Source of the DNA: Psychrobacter sp. BI730
GTDB lineage: Bacteria > Pseudomonadota > Gammaproteobacteria > Pseudomonadales > Moraxellaceae
Length of the DNA: 64,000 nucleotides
Direction of reading: 5' to 3'
NCBI RefSeq assembly: GCF_013414195.1
Contig: NZ_JAATTV010000006.1
Span: 124,001-188,000, forward strand
How positions within the stretch are numbered: position 1 is the stretch's first letter; each line of letters opens with the position of its first letter. Below are positions 7,909 through 17,490 of this stretch, in pieces. Made by a program: the position numbers and the translations under genes. The notes below the pieces were generated by a model that saw only the letters and a list, made by a program, of their open reading frames with translations, was not told the DNA's origin and ran no database searches.

Positions 7909-9585
7909 ATGATCACAACGCCAGATGCGTCTGTTAGTCAAAACGATACTGTCAATAACGGTGTTAATGACCAGCAGACTGTCAGCCAAGACCACGCTCT
8001 TCGTAAACGTATTATCTCGAAATCAGTCTTAGGGCTGATTTCGTTGTTTATGCTAGTACCGATTTTAATCGTGCTGCTGTCGTGGACTCAGCCAGTGGCA
8101 GAGATTTGGACACACATGGCAGACTATGTACTGCCGCAAGTGCTCAAAAACACGGCGATTTTATTGCTAATGGTGACTGTTGTTTCAGGCACTATTGGTA
8201 CTGCTCTGGCTTGGGTTACTAGTATGTATCGTTTCCCTGGTCAGCGTTTCTTTTCGTGGGCGTTGATGTTGCCACTTGCCATCCCTGCTTATGTGTTGGC
8301 ATTTGTCACTATCGGGATTGTTGATTTCAGTGGGCCGCTACAGACAGCTCTGCGCGATTCTGGCATTAGTACTGCCATACCGTCGATAAGGAATGTATGG
8401 GGTGCAGGCTTGGTATTATCGCTAGCGTTTTACCCTTACGTATATCTGCTCGCGCGTCAGGCATTTTTGTCGCAAGGTAGGCGAGCGATAGAAGCGGGGC
8501 AGATGCTAGGTTTGAGTCGTAGCCGTGTATTTTTTCGACTGGCGCTACCACAAGCACTACCGTGGATCATTGGCGGCTTGTTGCTAGCCAGTATGGAAAC
8601 CTTAGCGGATTTTGGTGCAGTATCGGTATTTAATGTCGATACTTTTACTACTGCCATTTACAAGGCATGGTTTGGTTTTTTTAGTTTGACCACAGCGGCT
8701 CAGCTAGCAGCCTTGCTTATTGGTGTGATATTTATCGTGGTATTGTTTGAGCAGTATTGGCAAGCTAAGCGTGGTAGCTCACTTACCCAAGGTAGTAGCC
8801 AGCGCTTTGACGCTAGCAAACCTGCCAAACTAGCCATGACACTGCTGTGTACGCTCATTTTTTTAATCGCCTTCTTAATTCCTTTCTTACAGCTCATTTA
8901 TTGGACAGCATTGAATTTTCGCCAAGATTTTGATGCGCGTTACATTGATTTTGTTACCAACAGCCTCATGATTGCTAGTATGACCACGCTGTTTATTGCC
9001 TTTTTGGCCATTATCATTGCGTGGATCAAACGGCAGTACCCTGATAAATCGACTAAGCTAATGACCACTTTAGCCAATTTAGGCTATGTCGTACCGGGGA
9101 CTGTGTTGGCGGTAGGGATATTTATACCCATTGCGTGGCTTGATAATCAAATGATTGCCTTTGGTATCACCTCACAGCAAGTGCTCTCTGGCAGCGTCAT
9201 TGTTATGCTACTGGCGTTATCGACGCGTTTTATGACGGTGAGTTTTCAGCCTGTTGACAGACAGTTGCAGCGATTGACTGTCAATCAAGAAGCTGCTGCA
9301 AAATTACTTAGCGACAGTCCTTATCAGCGCTGGCGTCATGTAATGCTACCTGTGCTTAGCCCTGGTGTATTGACTGCACTATTGATGGGCTTTGTCGAAG
9401 TGATGAAAGAGATGCCCATTACGCTAATGACACGGCGTCAAGGCTGGGATACGCTTGCAGTACGAGTGTTTGAAATGACGAGCGAAGGTATGTGGGGACG
9501 AGCCGCTTTGCCGAGCTTACTAATTGTGCTGGTTGGTTTGCTCCCTGTTTGGATATTACTGCGTCAAAGCGACAAACACAGCTAG
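7909..9585 (+). CDS. fbpB: Ferric iron ABC transporter, double-module permease
   Basis: Inner-membrane permease that moves Fe3+ from FbpA into the cytoplasm. The 558 residues form two fused permease halves with about 12 transmembrane helices, as in other FbpB/SfuB proteins. Each half has an EAA loop for docking the ATPase: EAGQMLGLSRSRVFFRLALP near residue 200 and NQEAAAKLLSDSPYQRWRHV near residue 465. The N-terminus has about 25 polar residues before the first helix. ATG 7909 has only a weak ribosome-binding site. It lies 184 nt downstream of fbpA, a gap largely filled by the MITE-like element. Confidence 0.95.
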   Translation: MITTPDASVSQNDTVNNGVNDQQTVSQDHALRKRIISKSVLGLISLFMLVPILIVLLSWTQPVAEIWTHMADYVLPQVLKNTAILLLMVTVVSGTIGTALAWVTSMYRFPGQRFFSWALMLPLAIPAYVLAFVTIGIVDFSGPLQTALRDSGISTAIPSIRNVWGAGLVLSLAFYPYVYLLARQAFLSQGRRAIEAGQMLGLSRSRVFFRLALPQALPWIIGGLLLASMETLADFGAVSVFNVDTFTTAIYKAWFGFFSLTTAAQLAALLIGVIFIVVLFEQYWQAKRGSSLTQGSSQRFDASKPAKLAMTLLCTLIFLIAFLIPFLQLIYWTALNFRQDFDARYIDFVTNSLMIASMTTLFIAFLAIIIAWIKRQYPDKSTKLMTTLANLGYVVPGTVLAVGIFIPIAWLDNQMIAFGITSQQVLSGSVIVMLLALSTRFMTVSFQPVDRQLQRLTVNQEAAAKLLSDSPYQRWRHVMLPVLSPGVLTALLMGFVEVMKEMPITLMTRRQGWDTLAVRVFEMTSEGMWGRAALPSLLIVLVGLLPVWILLRQSDKHS

Positions 9586-9673
9586 TAACAACAAAGTTAA
9601 TAGCAATAATTTGGTATAAGTTTAACAGCACACGCGTAGTGTCAGCTATATTATAATTTGCTCTGTTTTATCG

Positions 9674-11035
9674 ATGGTTTTACTTACTAATAGCGAACTG
9701 GTACCGTTTATGTACACTGATTCAATGAACGACTCAACAAATTCTAAGTCAGAAAAGGCTCGGGCTAGCCATACGCCTGTAGCAAAATCACCACTGTCAC
9801 AAAATAGAACCAATCCAGTTCAGCCGAATAAAACTGTAGAACAAAGCAATACCTCACAACAAAATACTGAGAAATATATCGCCACAGATCCTTATTTTAG
9901 TGTGCAAAATCTCATCGTAGGCTATGACGATACTATTGTTGTCAATGGTCTATCATTGATGCTGGAACAAGGCGAGATTGGTTGTTTCTTGGGTTATAGC
10001 GGCTGCGGGAAGACCACAGCACTTCGAGCAATCGCGGGACTGGAGCAAAGTCGCGGCGGCACTATCTATCTAAATAATCAACGCTTAACTGAAAAAACAG
10101 CTCGCCAATCATTCGCAGTTGCGCCAGCTAAGCGTGGCATGGGCATGGTGTTTCAGGATTATGCTCTTTTTGGTCATTTAAGCGTGGCAAAGAACATCGC
10201 CTTTGGTCTCAATAAATGGTCAGCTGCTGACAAAAAAGCCCGTGTAGCTGAGATGCTAAGCTTAGTTGAATTGACTGAGCATGCGGATAAACGTCCTAAT
10301 AAGCTCTCTGGTGGTCAGCAGCAGCGTGTGGCTCTTGCAAGAGCGCTAGCACCCAAACCAAAACTACTATTACTTGATGAGCCGTTCTCTAATCTAGATG
10401 TAGTACTGCGTGAATCACTGGCAATGAATGTCCGTGATATTCTCAAACGTACCAATACCACAGCGATTTTGGTCACTCATGATCAAAATGAAGCGTTCGC
10501 GCTAGCGGATAAAGTAGGGGTAATGGATAAAGGACGATTGGTACAGTGGGCGCGACCAAGTGAGCTGTATCATGAGCCTGTCAGTTCTTTTGTCGCAGAA
10601 TTCGTAGGCGAAGGCGCTATGATAGACGGTATTATCAAAGAAGGTCATGTTGAGACGGCGCTTGGCAATATCTATCGCCGCATGGAAGTCTATGATCAAT
10701 CAGGACAACCACAGTACTGCGAATATGATTATCCAAATGGTACACCAATCAAAGTGCTCGTGCGTCCTGACGATATTATCCATGATGATGATAGTACGCA
10801 GACAGCCTTGGTGATTGGGCGAGTGTTCCGCGGTGCCAACTATTTGTACCGTCTACAGTTAGATGACGGACAGACCATATTATCACTGGTTGCTAGCCAT
10901 CATAATCATGAAATTGGTTCACATATTGGTATCTTGCCGTTATTGGAGCATGTGGTCGTGTTTGACGAAAAAGAGGTCAATGCCACCACTTGGTCAGAAT
11001 ATGACAGATCATCGAGAGTTGATGAAGACGTTTAG
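9674..11035 (+). CDS. fbpC: Ferric iron ABC transporter, ATP-binding protein
   Basis: ATPase that powers the FbpB permease. It has 453 residues, with an unusual polar N-terminal extension of about 75 residues (Ser, Asn, Gln, Thr). The ATPase domain shows Walker A GYSGCGKTT, Q-loop VFQDYALFG, signature LSGGQQQRVALARA, Walker B LLLLDEPFSNLD and switch His LVTHDQNEAFALAD. A TOBE-like C-terminal domain starts near residue 310. In-frame ATGs at 9710 and 9725 are alternative starts that would shorten the extension; none has a clear ribosome-binding site. A TATAAT at 9652-9657 in the 88-nt gap could give it a promoter of its own. It converges on cmoM. Confidence 0.94.
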   Translation: MVLLTNSELVPFMYTDSMNDSTNSKSEKARASHTPVAKSPLSQNRTNPVQPNKTVEQSNTSQQNTEKYIATDPYFSVQNLIVGYDDTIVVNGLSLMLEQGEIGCFLGYSGCGKTTALRAIAGLEQSRGGTIYLNNQRLTEKTARQSFAVAPAKRGMGMVFQDYALFGHLSVAKNIAFGLNKWSAADKKARVAEMLSLVELTEHADKRPNKLSGGQQQRVALARALAPKPKLLLLDEPFSNLDVVLRESLAMNVRDILKRTNTTAILVTHDQNEAFALADKVGVMDKGRLVQWARPSELYHEPVSSFVAEFVGEGAMIDGIIKEGHVETALGNIYRRMEVYDQSGQPQYCEYDYPNGTPIKVLVRPDDIIHDDDSTQTALVIGRVFRGANYLYRLQLDDGQTILSLVASHHNHEIGSHIGILPLLEHVVVFDEKEVNATTWSEYDRSSRVDEDV

Positions 11036-11068
11036 CAGCCTTCACAGCTTTTGAGCGGTTGTCTAAGT

Positions 11069-11920
11069 TTACCGTTTAGCCAAAATATGCAAATACCGTC
11101 CAAGCCATTTGTATGGCTCTAATTGTGAGTAGCGCAGCTCCATCCTTATCACCGCATCTGGATCGTTATGACCGCCACGCTTGAGCGGTGCATAGTCATG
11201 AAATACCCGTAGACCACTGCTACGTACCGTCTGATAGTCATGCGCCTTCAACCAAGACTCCACTTCTTCTTTAGCAACGGGATGATTGGGTGTGAGGCTT
11301 TTCTTATTGTCCGCCTTGTAGTCTGTATTATCGAGTAAATTAAAATTTCCCATGATGAGGTTGCGATAATCAAAGCTTGCGGGATTATAAAAGCACAAAG
11401 ATAGCGCGCCATCATCGGTTAGATATTGATCAAAGAAGTCCATGACGGCAGCAGGCTCTGCCAACCATTCAAGTAGCGCGTGCGATAGGATCAAATCAAA
11501 CTTATCGTTTTCCTCTTTACCTAGCGTTTCTTCAAGCGCTTGGTATGGACAGACGTGCCATGTGATATCCAGCGCTTGATCGATTTGTTCAGCGTTTGCT
11601 TTTGCCTTCTCAAGCATATTTGCGGATATATCATTGATGACTACGCTATGACTTTGAGCAGCCAGCTCTATCGCAATTTGCGCAAGCCCTGCACCCACAT
11701 CCAGGATACGTAAAGGTCGCCCAAGCGCCTCACTCATCTGTGAACTATATTCAAAAATATCACGGCGTAGCACAGCCAATCGAATCTCGCCTTTTAAACC
11801 ACCATAGACTTTCTTTTCGAAATGATCGGCAATAGCATTGAAACTACGATCTGCTCGATCGTTTTCTGCTGGTATAGAAAGGTTTGAGTCAGGCTGGCTA
11901 TCTTGATGTTTAATTGTCAT
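11069..11920 (-). CDS. cmoM: tRNA 5-carboxymethoxyuridine methyltransferase CmoM (SmtA-like)
   Basis: SAM-dependent methyltransferase that completes mcmo5U34 at the wobble position of certain tRNAs. The 283 residues match the E. coli CmoM pattern: DRSFNAIADHFEKKVYGGLK near the start, SAM motif I RILDVGAGLAQIAIEL, LILSHALLEWLAEP in the middle, and GLRVFHDYAP plus LGRYLHILA at the end. The first 25 residues are a polar extension. Its 3' end lies 33 nt from fbpC on the opposite strand. The wobble base it modifies is first made by CmoA and CmoB, which are not in this window. Confidence 0.9.
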   Translation of the reverse strand: MTIKHQDSQPDSNLSIPAENDRADRSFNAIADHFEKKVYGGLKGEIRLAVLRRDIFEYSSQMSEALGRPLRILDVGAGLAQIAIELAAQSHSVVINDISANMLEKAKANAEQIDQALDITWHVCPYQALEETLGKEENDKFDLILSHALLEWLAEPAAVMDFFDQYLTDDGALSLCFYNPASFDYRNLIMGNFNLLDNTDYKADNKKSLTPNHPVAKEEVESWLKAHDYQTVRSSGLRVFHDYAPLKRGGHNDPDAVIRMELRYSQLEPYKWLGRYLHILAKR

Positions 11921-11975
11921 AGGTATTTAGATCAATAAGTAAGAGGGTCAAATTAATAAAACTATTCAGTATTAA

Positions 11976-12257
11976 CTAGCGTTTCAGGCGTCTGTTAATT
12001 ACCCATTTAAAAACGACTTTCGCTAAAACAATAACGATAAATACCACGATAACAAACACCCACATACCATTGCCTTGTAGATTTTCTTGATAGGCTTTTG
12101 ACAAGTATGCTGATAAAGCCATAGCGACTAAAAGTGCTCCCCAACGGACATAAGGGACAGCGCGATTGTTATGGTTAGGAAAGCTAGCAACATAATCGCT
12201 CGAAAAACTGTATAGCACCATTGCTAAAATCCAAACAATTGCAAGAATGATATCCAT
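11976..12257 (-). CDS. Small inner-membrane protein of unknown function
   Basis: The 93-residue protein has three predicted transmembrane helices (about 1-20, 36-55 and 64-85) and a basic C-terminal tail ending VINRRLKR. I recognise no family. It lies 55 nt upstream of cmoM on the same strand and may share its transcript. The ATG has only a weak, distant AGG as a ribosome-binding site. The strongly hydrophobic segments with basic flanks argue for a real gene. Confidence 0.7.
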   Translation of the reverse strand: MDIILAIVWILAMVLYSFSSDYVASFPNHNNRAVPYVRWGALLVAMALSAYLSKAYQENLQGNGMWVFVIVVFIVIVLAKVVFKWVINRRLKR

Positions 12258-12726
12258 AATAAAAGTAGCCTGTTAGGTCGTTATTTAAGTGCTATAAAAG
12301 ATGAGGTAGTGTAGCGTTTAGAATTTTTTTGTCCAGTATCACTAAAAAATAACCGCATTAAAGTCGTTTAAATCACCATGTACTCATTAAAATAATATGA
12401 TTTTGAAAGCTATTAGCTCATGGCAAAGCATTATGGTTATGAAAACAATATGACCATAACAACAATCAGTTCACGTCAGAGACAGTTGTAGGTGTTGTTG
12501 TATTGGCTAAATATTCTAAGCATCCTAGTTGTTTGGTCAATAGAGCTTATATGCAAACCACGTATGAGTTCTATATTCAAGATTTTAGCGTTAAATTAAA
12601 TGTTATGTTGAATTTTAGATAGAAATATAAGTATCCACTCAGTTAGTCAAAATAAATCTTGTCGAACTGTAGCTAATGAGTATAGTATTTTTCTATTTAA
12701 TATCCATCAGATATGGAGAATAAACA
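12258..12726. other. Intergenic region without a recognised gene
   Basis: The 469-bp AT-rich spacer separates the divergent 93-residue membrane protein and the YdcA-like gene. It must hold both promoters. I see only very short ORFs (the longest I noted is about 23 codons), no tRNA and no terminator. TATGGAG at 12713-12719 is the ribosome-binding site of the next gene. Confidence 0.5.
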
Positions 12727-12906
12727 ATGAAATCAATCAGCACAGCGCTACTCGCCCTAGTATTTGCCTTTACATCTATGAGCCAAGCACAAGCTCGAAA
12801 TACGCCTTGTTCAGGTAAAATGGGCGGGCTGTCTCATTGCTCAGCAGATGGTAAGTTCGTCTGTAAAAATGGCAAAATCAGCCAATCAAAAAAAACCTGT
12901 CATTAG
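12727..12906 (+). CDS. Small secreted Cys-rich protein, YdcA-like
   Basis: The predicted 59-residue precursor has a signal peptide (MKSISTALLALVFAFTSMSQ, then AQA-RN at the likely cleavage site). The mature part is about 36 residues with four Cys, spaced as NTPCSGKMGG, SHCSADGKFVCKNGKI and SKKTCH. From memory this pattern, CSG-K-GG-SHC-FVC-DG-S-SK-C, matches the E. coli YdcA family of unknown function. The four Cys probably form two disulfides in the periplasm or outside. GGAG lies 8 nt before the ATG, which supports the start. It stands alone upstream of gyrA. Confidence 0.78.
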   Translation: MKSISTALLALVFAFTSMSQAQARNTPCSGKMGGLSHCSADGKFVCKNGKISQSKKTCH

Positions 12907-13005
12907 AATTATTTTAGTGTGTGTCAATAATTCAAAATATCACTGCGAATGAACCGTCTAGCTTGATTTTAATGGTACTCAGAACCCCCTAAATCAGCAA
13001 ATTTG

Positions 13006-13014
13006 TGCTAAAAT
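13006..13014 (+). promoter_or_regulatory. Possible extended -10 promoter of gyrA
   Basis: TGC followed directly by TAAAAT forms an extended -10 element. There is no good -35 box. If used, the gyrA transcript would have a leader of about 190 nt. That leader contains a small hairpin, ACTGCC (13118-13123) with GGCAGT (13133-13138), followed by a T-rich stretch. Confidence 0.35.
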
Positions 13015-13210
13015 AGCTTCTTTTATTAAACATTGTTTTTAACAAAAACCGTATCACTATTTTCCTATTGTTTTGCACGTGTAGCAGTGTTTTTTTATGG
13101 TGTCTATTTTGGTCATGACTGCCCATTTATGTGGCAGTATTTTTATATGATCTATGGGTGCCATAAGCGATGTGTCAACGTTAGAAAAAAATGTGAGTGA
13201 AGGAGTGTAT

Positions 13211-16003
13211 ATGAGCGAATCGGTCAGTCCTATTGGCATCGTAGATGAACTAAAGCAGTCGTATTTGGATTATGCGATGAGCGTGATCGTCTCGCGTGCG
13301 CTGCCTGATGTGCGTGATGGGTTCAAACCTGTACACCGCCGCGTGATGTATGCCATGCACGTGCTATCAAACGATTATAATAAACCGTATAAAAAATCAG
13401 CACGTGTGGTCGGTGATGTTATCGGTAAGTACCATCCACATGGCGATAGTGCCGTCTATGATGCCATCGTCCGTATGGCGCAGGATTTTAGCTTGCGCTA
13501 TCCAATGGTTGATGGTCAAGGTAACTTTGGCTCGATCGATGATGATCCTCCGGCTGCGATGCGTTATACCGAAGTACGTATGACCAAACTGACCCACCAG
13601 ATGCTCGCTGATTTGGACAAAGACACGGTCGATTGGGAAGACAACTACGACGGCTCTGAGCGCATGCCAAGCGTGATGCCAGCGCGTATTCCTAACCTAT
13701 TGGTCAATGGCGCGACGGGTATCGCTGTTGGTATGGCGACCAATATGGCACCGCATAACCTGACCGAAGTGATCAATGCTTGTCTTGCTTATGCTGAAAA
13801 CCCACAAGTTTCAGCTGAAGAGCTGATGTCGCATATCTCAGGTCCTGATTTTCCAACCGGCGGTATTATCTATGGTCGCGCTGGCATTTTAGATGCTTAT
13901 CGTACGGGTAAAGGCCGTTTGCATATTCGTGGTCGTTATCATATCGAGCCGATGAGCAATTCTGGCGTCAACCGTGATCGTGAGCGCATCGTATTTACCG
14001 AAGTACCTTATCAGGCCAATAAAGCCAAACTGATCGAGCGTATCGCAGAGCTTGTCCGTGATAAAAAAATCGAAGGCATTAGCGAGATTCGTGATGAGTC
14101 TGATAAAGACGGTATGCGTATCGCTATTGATTTGCGTCGCGGTGAGACGGCTGAAGTTATTGTTAATAACCTATTTCTACAAACGCCGCTAGAGTCTAGC
14201 TTTAGTATCAATATGGTGGCGCTGGATAATGGTCAGCCAAAACTATTGACCTTGCGTCAGCTTATCGCTGCGTTTGTTCGTCATCGTCAAGAAGTGGTGA
14301 CCCGCCGTACGATTTATGAATTGAACAAAGCCCGCGTTCGTGGGCATTTGCTAGAAGGTCTAACGGTCGCTCTAGCCAATATTGACGAAATTATTGCGAC
14401 GATTAAAGCCTCTGCAAACCGTGGATTGGCGCGCGAAAGTCTATTAAATAATACATGGGGTTCAGGTAGTGTCGTTGCGATGCTTACAGCTGCTGGTAGT
14501 CAGTCAGTACGTCCTGAGTTTATCGATGGCGAAGATCCTAAAGCGCCGTTTGGTCTAATCGAAGGCGAAGAGCGTTATCGCTTATCACTTGAGCAGGTCA
14601 ATGCGATTTTAGATATGCAATTGCATCGTTTGACTGGTCTTGAGCAAGATAAATTGACCGAAGAATACCAAGACTTACTGCGTGAAATCGCGCATTTAGA
14701 GTCTATCCTTGGCGATTTTGATAAGCTGATGGCGATTATCTCTAATGAGATGATCGAGATTCGCGATAATTTTGGTGATGAGCGCCGTACCGATATCATC
14801 GATTCACGTATGGACTTTAGTCGCGAAGACCTTATCCCTGAGCAAACGGTCGTTATGACGGTATCGCGTACTGGCTACGCCAAAACTCAGCCGATTGATG
14901 ACTATGTTGCACAAAAACGTGGCGGTAAAGGTAAGTCTGCCACAGCAATGAAAGAAGACGATGTAATCGATCATTTAGTCGTGACATCAACGCATTCGAC
15001 GGTACTGTGTTTCACTGATAGTGGACGTGTCTTTAGTCTACGTGGTTTTGAAGTGCCGATTGCTAGTCGCGGTGCTCGTGGTCGTCCATTGGTTAATCTA
15101 ATTGGCCTAAATAGCGACGAAACCGTTACAACCATACTACCAATTCCAAAAATTGTGGAAGATACATCAATAGTAAGTGAAGTATCAGAAGTAAGCAATG
15201 ATGACGATTCGGTAGAAGATACCAACCAAGCAGAGCCACCTTTTGTGTTCTTTGCCACTGCCAATGGTACAGTGAAGCGAGTAGAGCTGAAGCAGTTTGC
15301 CAATATCAGATCGAACGGTTTGATTGCAGTTGGATTAGAAGACGGTGATAAATTGGTCAGTGCTCGTATCACCAATGGTAGCCAAGAAGTGATGTTGTTT
15401 GCTTCAAGTGGTAAAGCCATTCGTTTCGATGAGAATGACGCGCGTGCGATGGGCCGTACTGCAAAAGGCGTCCGCGGTATGCGTCTGGCTACTGACGAAT
15501 TTATCAAATCATTAGTCGTTATCGAAGATGATGTACGTGAAATCTTGATTGCTTGTGAAAACGGCTTTGGTAAACGTACCTTTATCGATGAGTTCAATAC
15601 GCAAAATCGTGGCGGTGGCGGTGTGATCGCTATCAAGACCAGCGAACGTAATGGCGCACTAGTAAGAGCGACCAAGGTTGACTCTACCGATGATATTATC
15701 CTAATCTCTGATAAAGGCACATTGGTTCGTACCCCAGTTGAGCATGTTGCTAGCTCTGGTCGTAATACGCAAGGCGTAACATTGATTCGTCTGTCAAAAG
15801 ATGAAAAACTGGTTGCTATGGCGCGTGTTGAGCACGAAGAGAGCGATGACGAGCTTATCGATGCCATGAGAGAAGACGGTACGTTTGAGGTAGAAGGTCA
15901 AGAGCAGATAGATATTGATGCGACAACTGACAATACTGCAACTACCGACGTCGATGATGCGATTGATATTGCAAACGACAATAAACCAAGTGACAATCTA
16001 TAA
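13211..16003 (+). CDS. gyrA: DNA gyrase subunit A
   Basis: GyrA is the cleavage-reunion subunit of DNA gyrase, which introduces negative supercoils with GyrB. The 930-residue length is near normal. ATG 13211 follows AAGGAG at 6 nt, so the upstream in-frame ATG at 13154 is rejected. The catalytic Tyr is Y119 in [10 protein letters not shown]. The quinolone region [17 protein letters not shown] keeps Ser80 and Asp84 (E. coli Ser83 and Asp87), the susceptible form. The GyrA box reads QKRGGKG. The C-terminal domain carries an acidic insertion of about 30 residues (near 645-675), and the protein ends in a long Asp/Thr-rich acidic tail. It is followed by a terminator. Confidence 0.98.
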   Translation: MSESVSPIGIVDELKQSYLDYAMSVIVSRALPDVRDGFKPVHRRVMYAMHVLSNDYNKPYKKSARVVGDVIGKYHPHGDSAVYDAIVRMAQDFSLRYPMVDGQGNFGSIDDDPPAAMRYTEVRMTKLTHQMLADLDKDTVDWEDNYDGSERMPSVMPARIPNLLVNGATGIAVGMATNMAPHNLTEVINACLAYAENPQVSAEELMSHISGPDFPTGGIIYGRAGILDAYRTGKGRLHIRGRYHIEPMSNSGVNRDRERIVFTEVPYQANKAKLIERIAELVRDKKIEGISEIRDESDKDGMRIAIDLRRGETAEVIVNNLFLQTPLESSFSINMVALDNGQPKLLTLRQLIAAFVRHRQEVVTRRTIYELNKARVRGHLLEGLTVALANIDEIIATIKASANRGLARESLLNNTWGSGSVVAMLTAAGSQSVRPEFIDGEDPKAPFGLIEGEERYRLSLEQVNAILDMQLHRLTGLEQDKLTEEYQDLLREIAHLESILGDFDKLMAIISNEMIEIRDNFGDERRTDIIDSRMDFSREDLIPEQTVVMTVSRTGYAKTQPIDDYVAQKRGGKGKSATAMKEDDVIDHLVVTSTHSTVLCFTDSGRVFSLRGFEVPIASRGARGRPLVNLIGLNSDETVTTILPIPKIVEDTSIVSEVSEVSNDDDSVEDTNQAEPPFVFFATANGTVKRVELKQFANIRSNGLIAVGLEDGDKLVSARITNGSQEVMLFASSGKAIRFDENDARAMGRTAKGVRGMRLATDEFIKSLVVIEDDVREILIACENGFGKRTFIDEFNTQNRGGGGVIAIKTSERNGALVRATKVDSTDDIILISDKGTLVRTPVEHVASSGRNTQGVTLIRLSKDEKLVAMARVEHEESDDELIDAMREDGTFEVEGQEQIDIDATTDNTATTDVDDAIDIANDNKPSDNL

Positions 16004-16090
16004 TAGACTAACTATGCATAAGACGATGACGAGTAATAGTCTTGGTAATTAGCTTTTGAGTCTAGTCTCTTAGCATTTTTCTAGAAAAAA

Positions 16091-16125
16091 GCCTCTGACG
16101 TTATCGTCGGAGGCTTTTGTTTTTT
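16091..16125 (+). terminator. Intrinsic terminator after gyrA
   Basis: GCCTCTGACG and CGTCGGAGGC pair over 10 bp with one G-T pair around the loop TTAT, followed by TTTTGTTTTTT. It ends gyrA. The next gene's ATG is only 65 nt beyond the stem. A nearly identical hairpin recurs at 17411. Confidence 0.9.
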
Positions 16126-16179
16126 CATTCTCATTTTTTCAATACTGTAAATAAGGTTCTATTTTTTAAGGCTGTTGTT

Positions 16180-17250
16180 ATGCTTACGACCAATCAAACT
16201 TTTCAGGGAACGGTTGCTTCGGTATCATCGAGCTTTTTATTCGCGATGATGTTTTTGTTTGGGTTGTTTATGCTGCCCTTAACCGGTACGCAGGTGGCAT
16301 CATGGCGTGTGCTCATGATGTTGCTCAGTTTGGTGATACTGGTCAGTTTGACCAAGCAATGGCAACATGTTTTTGATTATATAAAGACGCTAAAGACACT
16401 AAAAGAATGGTTAATATTTATACTGCCAGCGCCAATCCTAGGCGGGCAGATTTGGTTGTTTATGTGGGCGCCGGTTAATGGGTTTGGTCTCGATGTCACG
16501 TTGGGTTATTTCTTATTGCCGCTAGTGATGATTGTGCTTGGTCGATTCTTTTATCATGAGTATATGAGCATCTTGCAGTGGGCTGCCGCGATATTTGCAG
16601 CGCTCGGCATCGGCTACGATATTGTTCAGTATGGCTCAGTCTCTTGGGTGACACTGTTTGTATGCTTGGGTTATCCGCCATATTATCTGCTACGGCGTAC
16701 CCTTTCTGTACCGCCCATTACAGGATTATTGTTTGATTTGACGCTGTTGACACCAGTCGTGCTGATCGTGCTTTATATGACGGGTGGTTTTGATGTTGCG
16801 GCGCAAGATGTGAAGTTCTGGTATCTATTGCCGCTGCTTGGTGCTTTTAGTGCGCTTGCGATGTCGCTGACGATGATTGCCAGTAGCAAGTTGCCAGTAT
16901 CACTGTTTGGGGCATTAAGTTATATCGAGCCGATGCTGTTATTTGTGTTGTCTATCACGGTTCTGAGTCAAAGCCTTGAAGAAGGTGGTTCGCTCTTTAT
17001 GTATGGCATGATTACGCTTGCGCTACTGGTCATGATGGCCGATAGCATAAAAGGTTACCTCGTTCGTCAGCGTAATGACCGCTTGCATGGCTATAGAGAG
17101 CTTCAGATTGGCGGCTTTCCACCGCGTCGTCACTTTATCAATCAGCGTATCGATGGCGTGCTAAAAGCCCATCGTTTTCGTAAGATTCGTCGTTATCAAA
17201 AAAAGATGGATAAGATACAGCAAAAAATCGAACAACTTGATGCAAAATAA
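16180..17250 (+). CDS. RarD-like EamA/DMT-family transporter, copy 1
   Basis: Ten-helix inner-membrane protein of 356 residues resembling the RarD branch of the EamA (drug/metabolite transporter) superfamily. Recognisable elements are TGTQVASWRVL, DVTLGYFLLPLVMIVLGRFF and CLGYPPYYLLRR. It lacks the usual short end and instead carries a basic cytoplasmic tail of about 55 residues rich in Arg, Lys and His. The substrate is unknown. ATG 16180 is chosen because AAGG precedes it and the same start context recurs in copy 2; the frame itself opens further up, inside the gyrA terminator. It forms a tandem paralogous pair with the next gene. Confidence 0.88.
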   Translation: MLTTNQTFQGTVASVSSSFLFAMMFLFGLFMLPLTGTQVASWRVLMMLLSLVILVSLTKQWQHVFDYIKTLKTLKEWLIFILPAPILGGQIWLFMWAPVNGFGLDVTLGYFLLPLVMIVLGRFFYHEYMSILQWAAAIFAALGIGYDIVQYGSVSWVTLFVCLGYPPYYLLRRTLSVPPITGLLFDLTLLTPVVLIVLYMTGGFDVAAQDVKFWYLLPLLGAFSALAMSLTMIASSKLPVSLFGALSYIEPMLLFVLSITVLSQSLEEGGSLFMYGMITLALLVMMADSIKGYLVRQRNDRLHGYRELQIGGFPPRRHFINQRIDGVLKAHRFRKIRRYQKKMDKIQQKIEQLDAK

Positions 17251-17406
17251 GCACTTACCTGCATTAAATTTACTCAATTTAAAAGTTTAGACACTAGATG
17301 AACAGTGGCATTGCTTATTCATTCTGACTTTGACATAATGCCGACCATGATGTAAGCCTAATACATCAAAAGCGTTCAACTTAGATTGCGCGACGACCTT
17401 ATATGC

Positions 17407-17447
17407 AAAAGCCTCAGACGTTCTCGTCTGAGGCTTTTGTTTTTTTT
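17407..17447 (+). terminator. Intrinsic terminator between the two RarD-like genes
   Basis: GCCTCAGACG and CGTCTGAGGC form a perfect 10-bp stem with loop TTCT, flanked by AAAA and followed by TTTTGTTTTTTT. It closely matches the gyrA terminator at 16091. It lies 56 nt before the second transporter's ATG. Confidence 0.9.
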
Positions 17448-17490
17448 AAAAATTGCCATGGATGTGCCCCAATCTTTAAAGGCTGTTGTG

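Noticed and set aside
9605..9625. TTGGTATAAG motif before fbpC, like the right end of the fbp palindromic element
   Set aside because: Only about 10 bp match, and no second arm or internal symmetry is present; chance similarity in AT-rich DNA is likely.
13154..13210. 19-residue N-terminal extension of GyrA from an upstream ATG
   Set aside because: The ATG at 13211 has a good AAGGAG site and yields the standard GyrA N-terminus, so the upstream in-frame ATG is probably not used.
14971..15867. 298-codon open frame antisense to gyrA
   Set aside because: It lies wholly inside gyrA on the other strand, is Ser/Arg/Thr-rich with no recognisable domain, and mirrors the codon bias of gyrA. It is a shadow frame.
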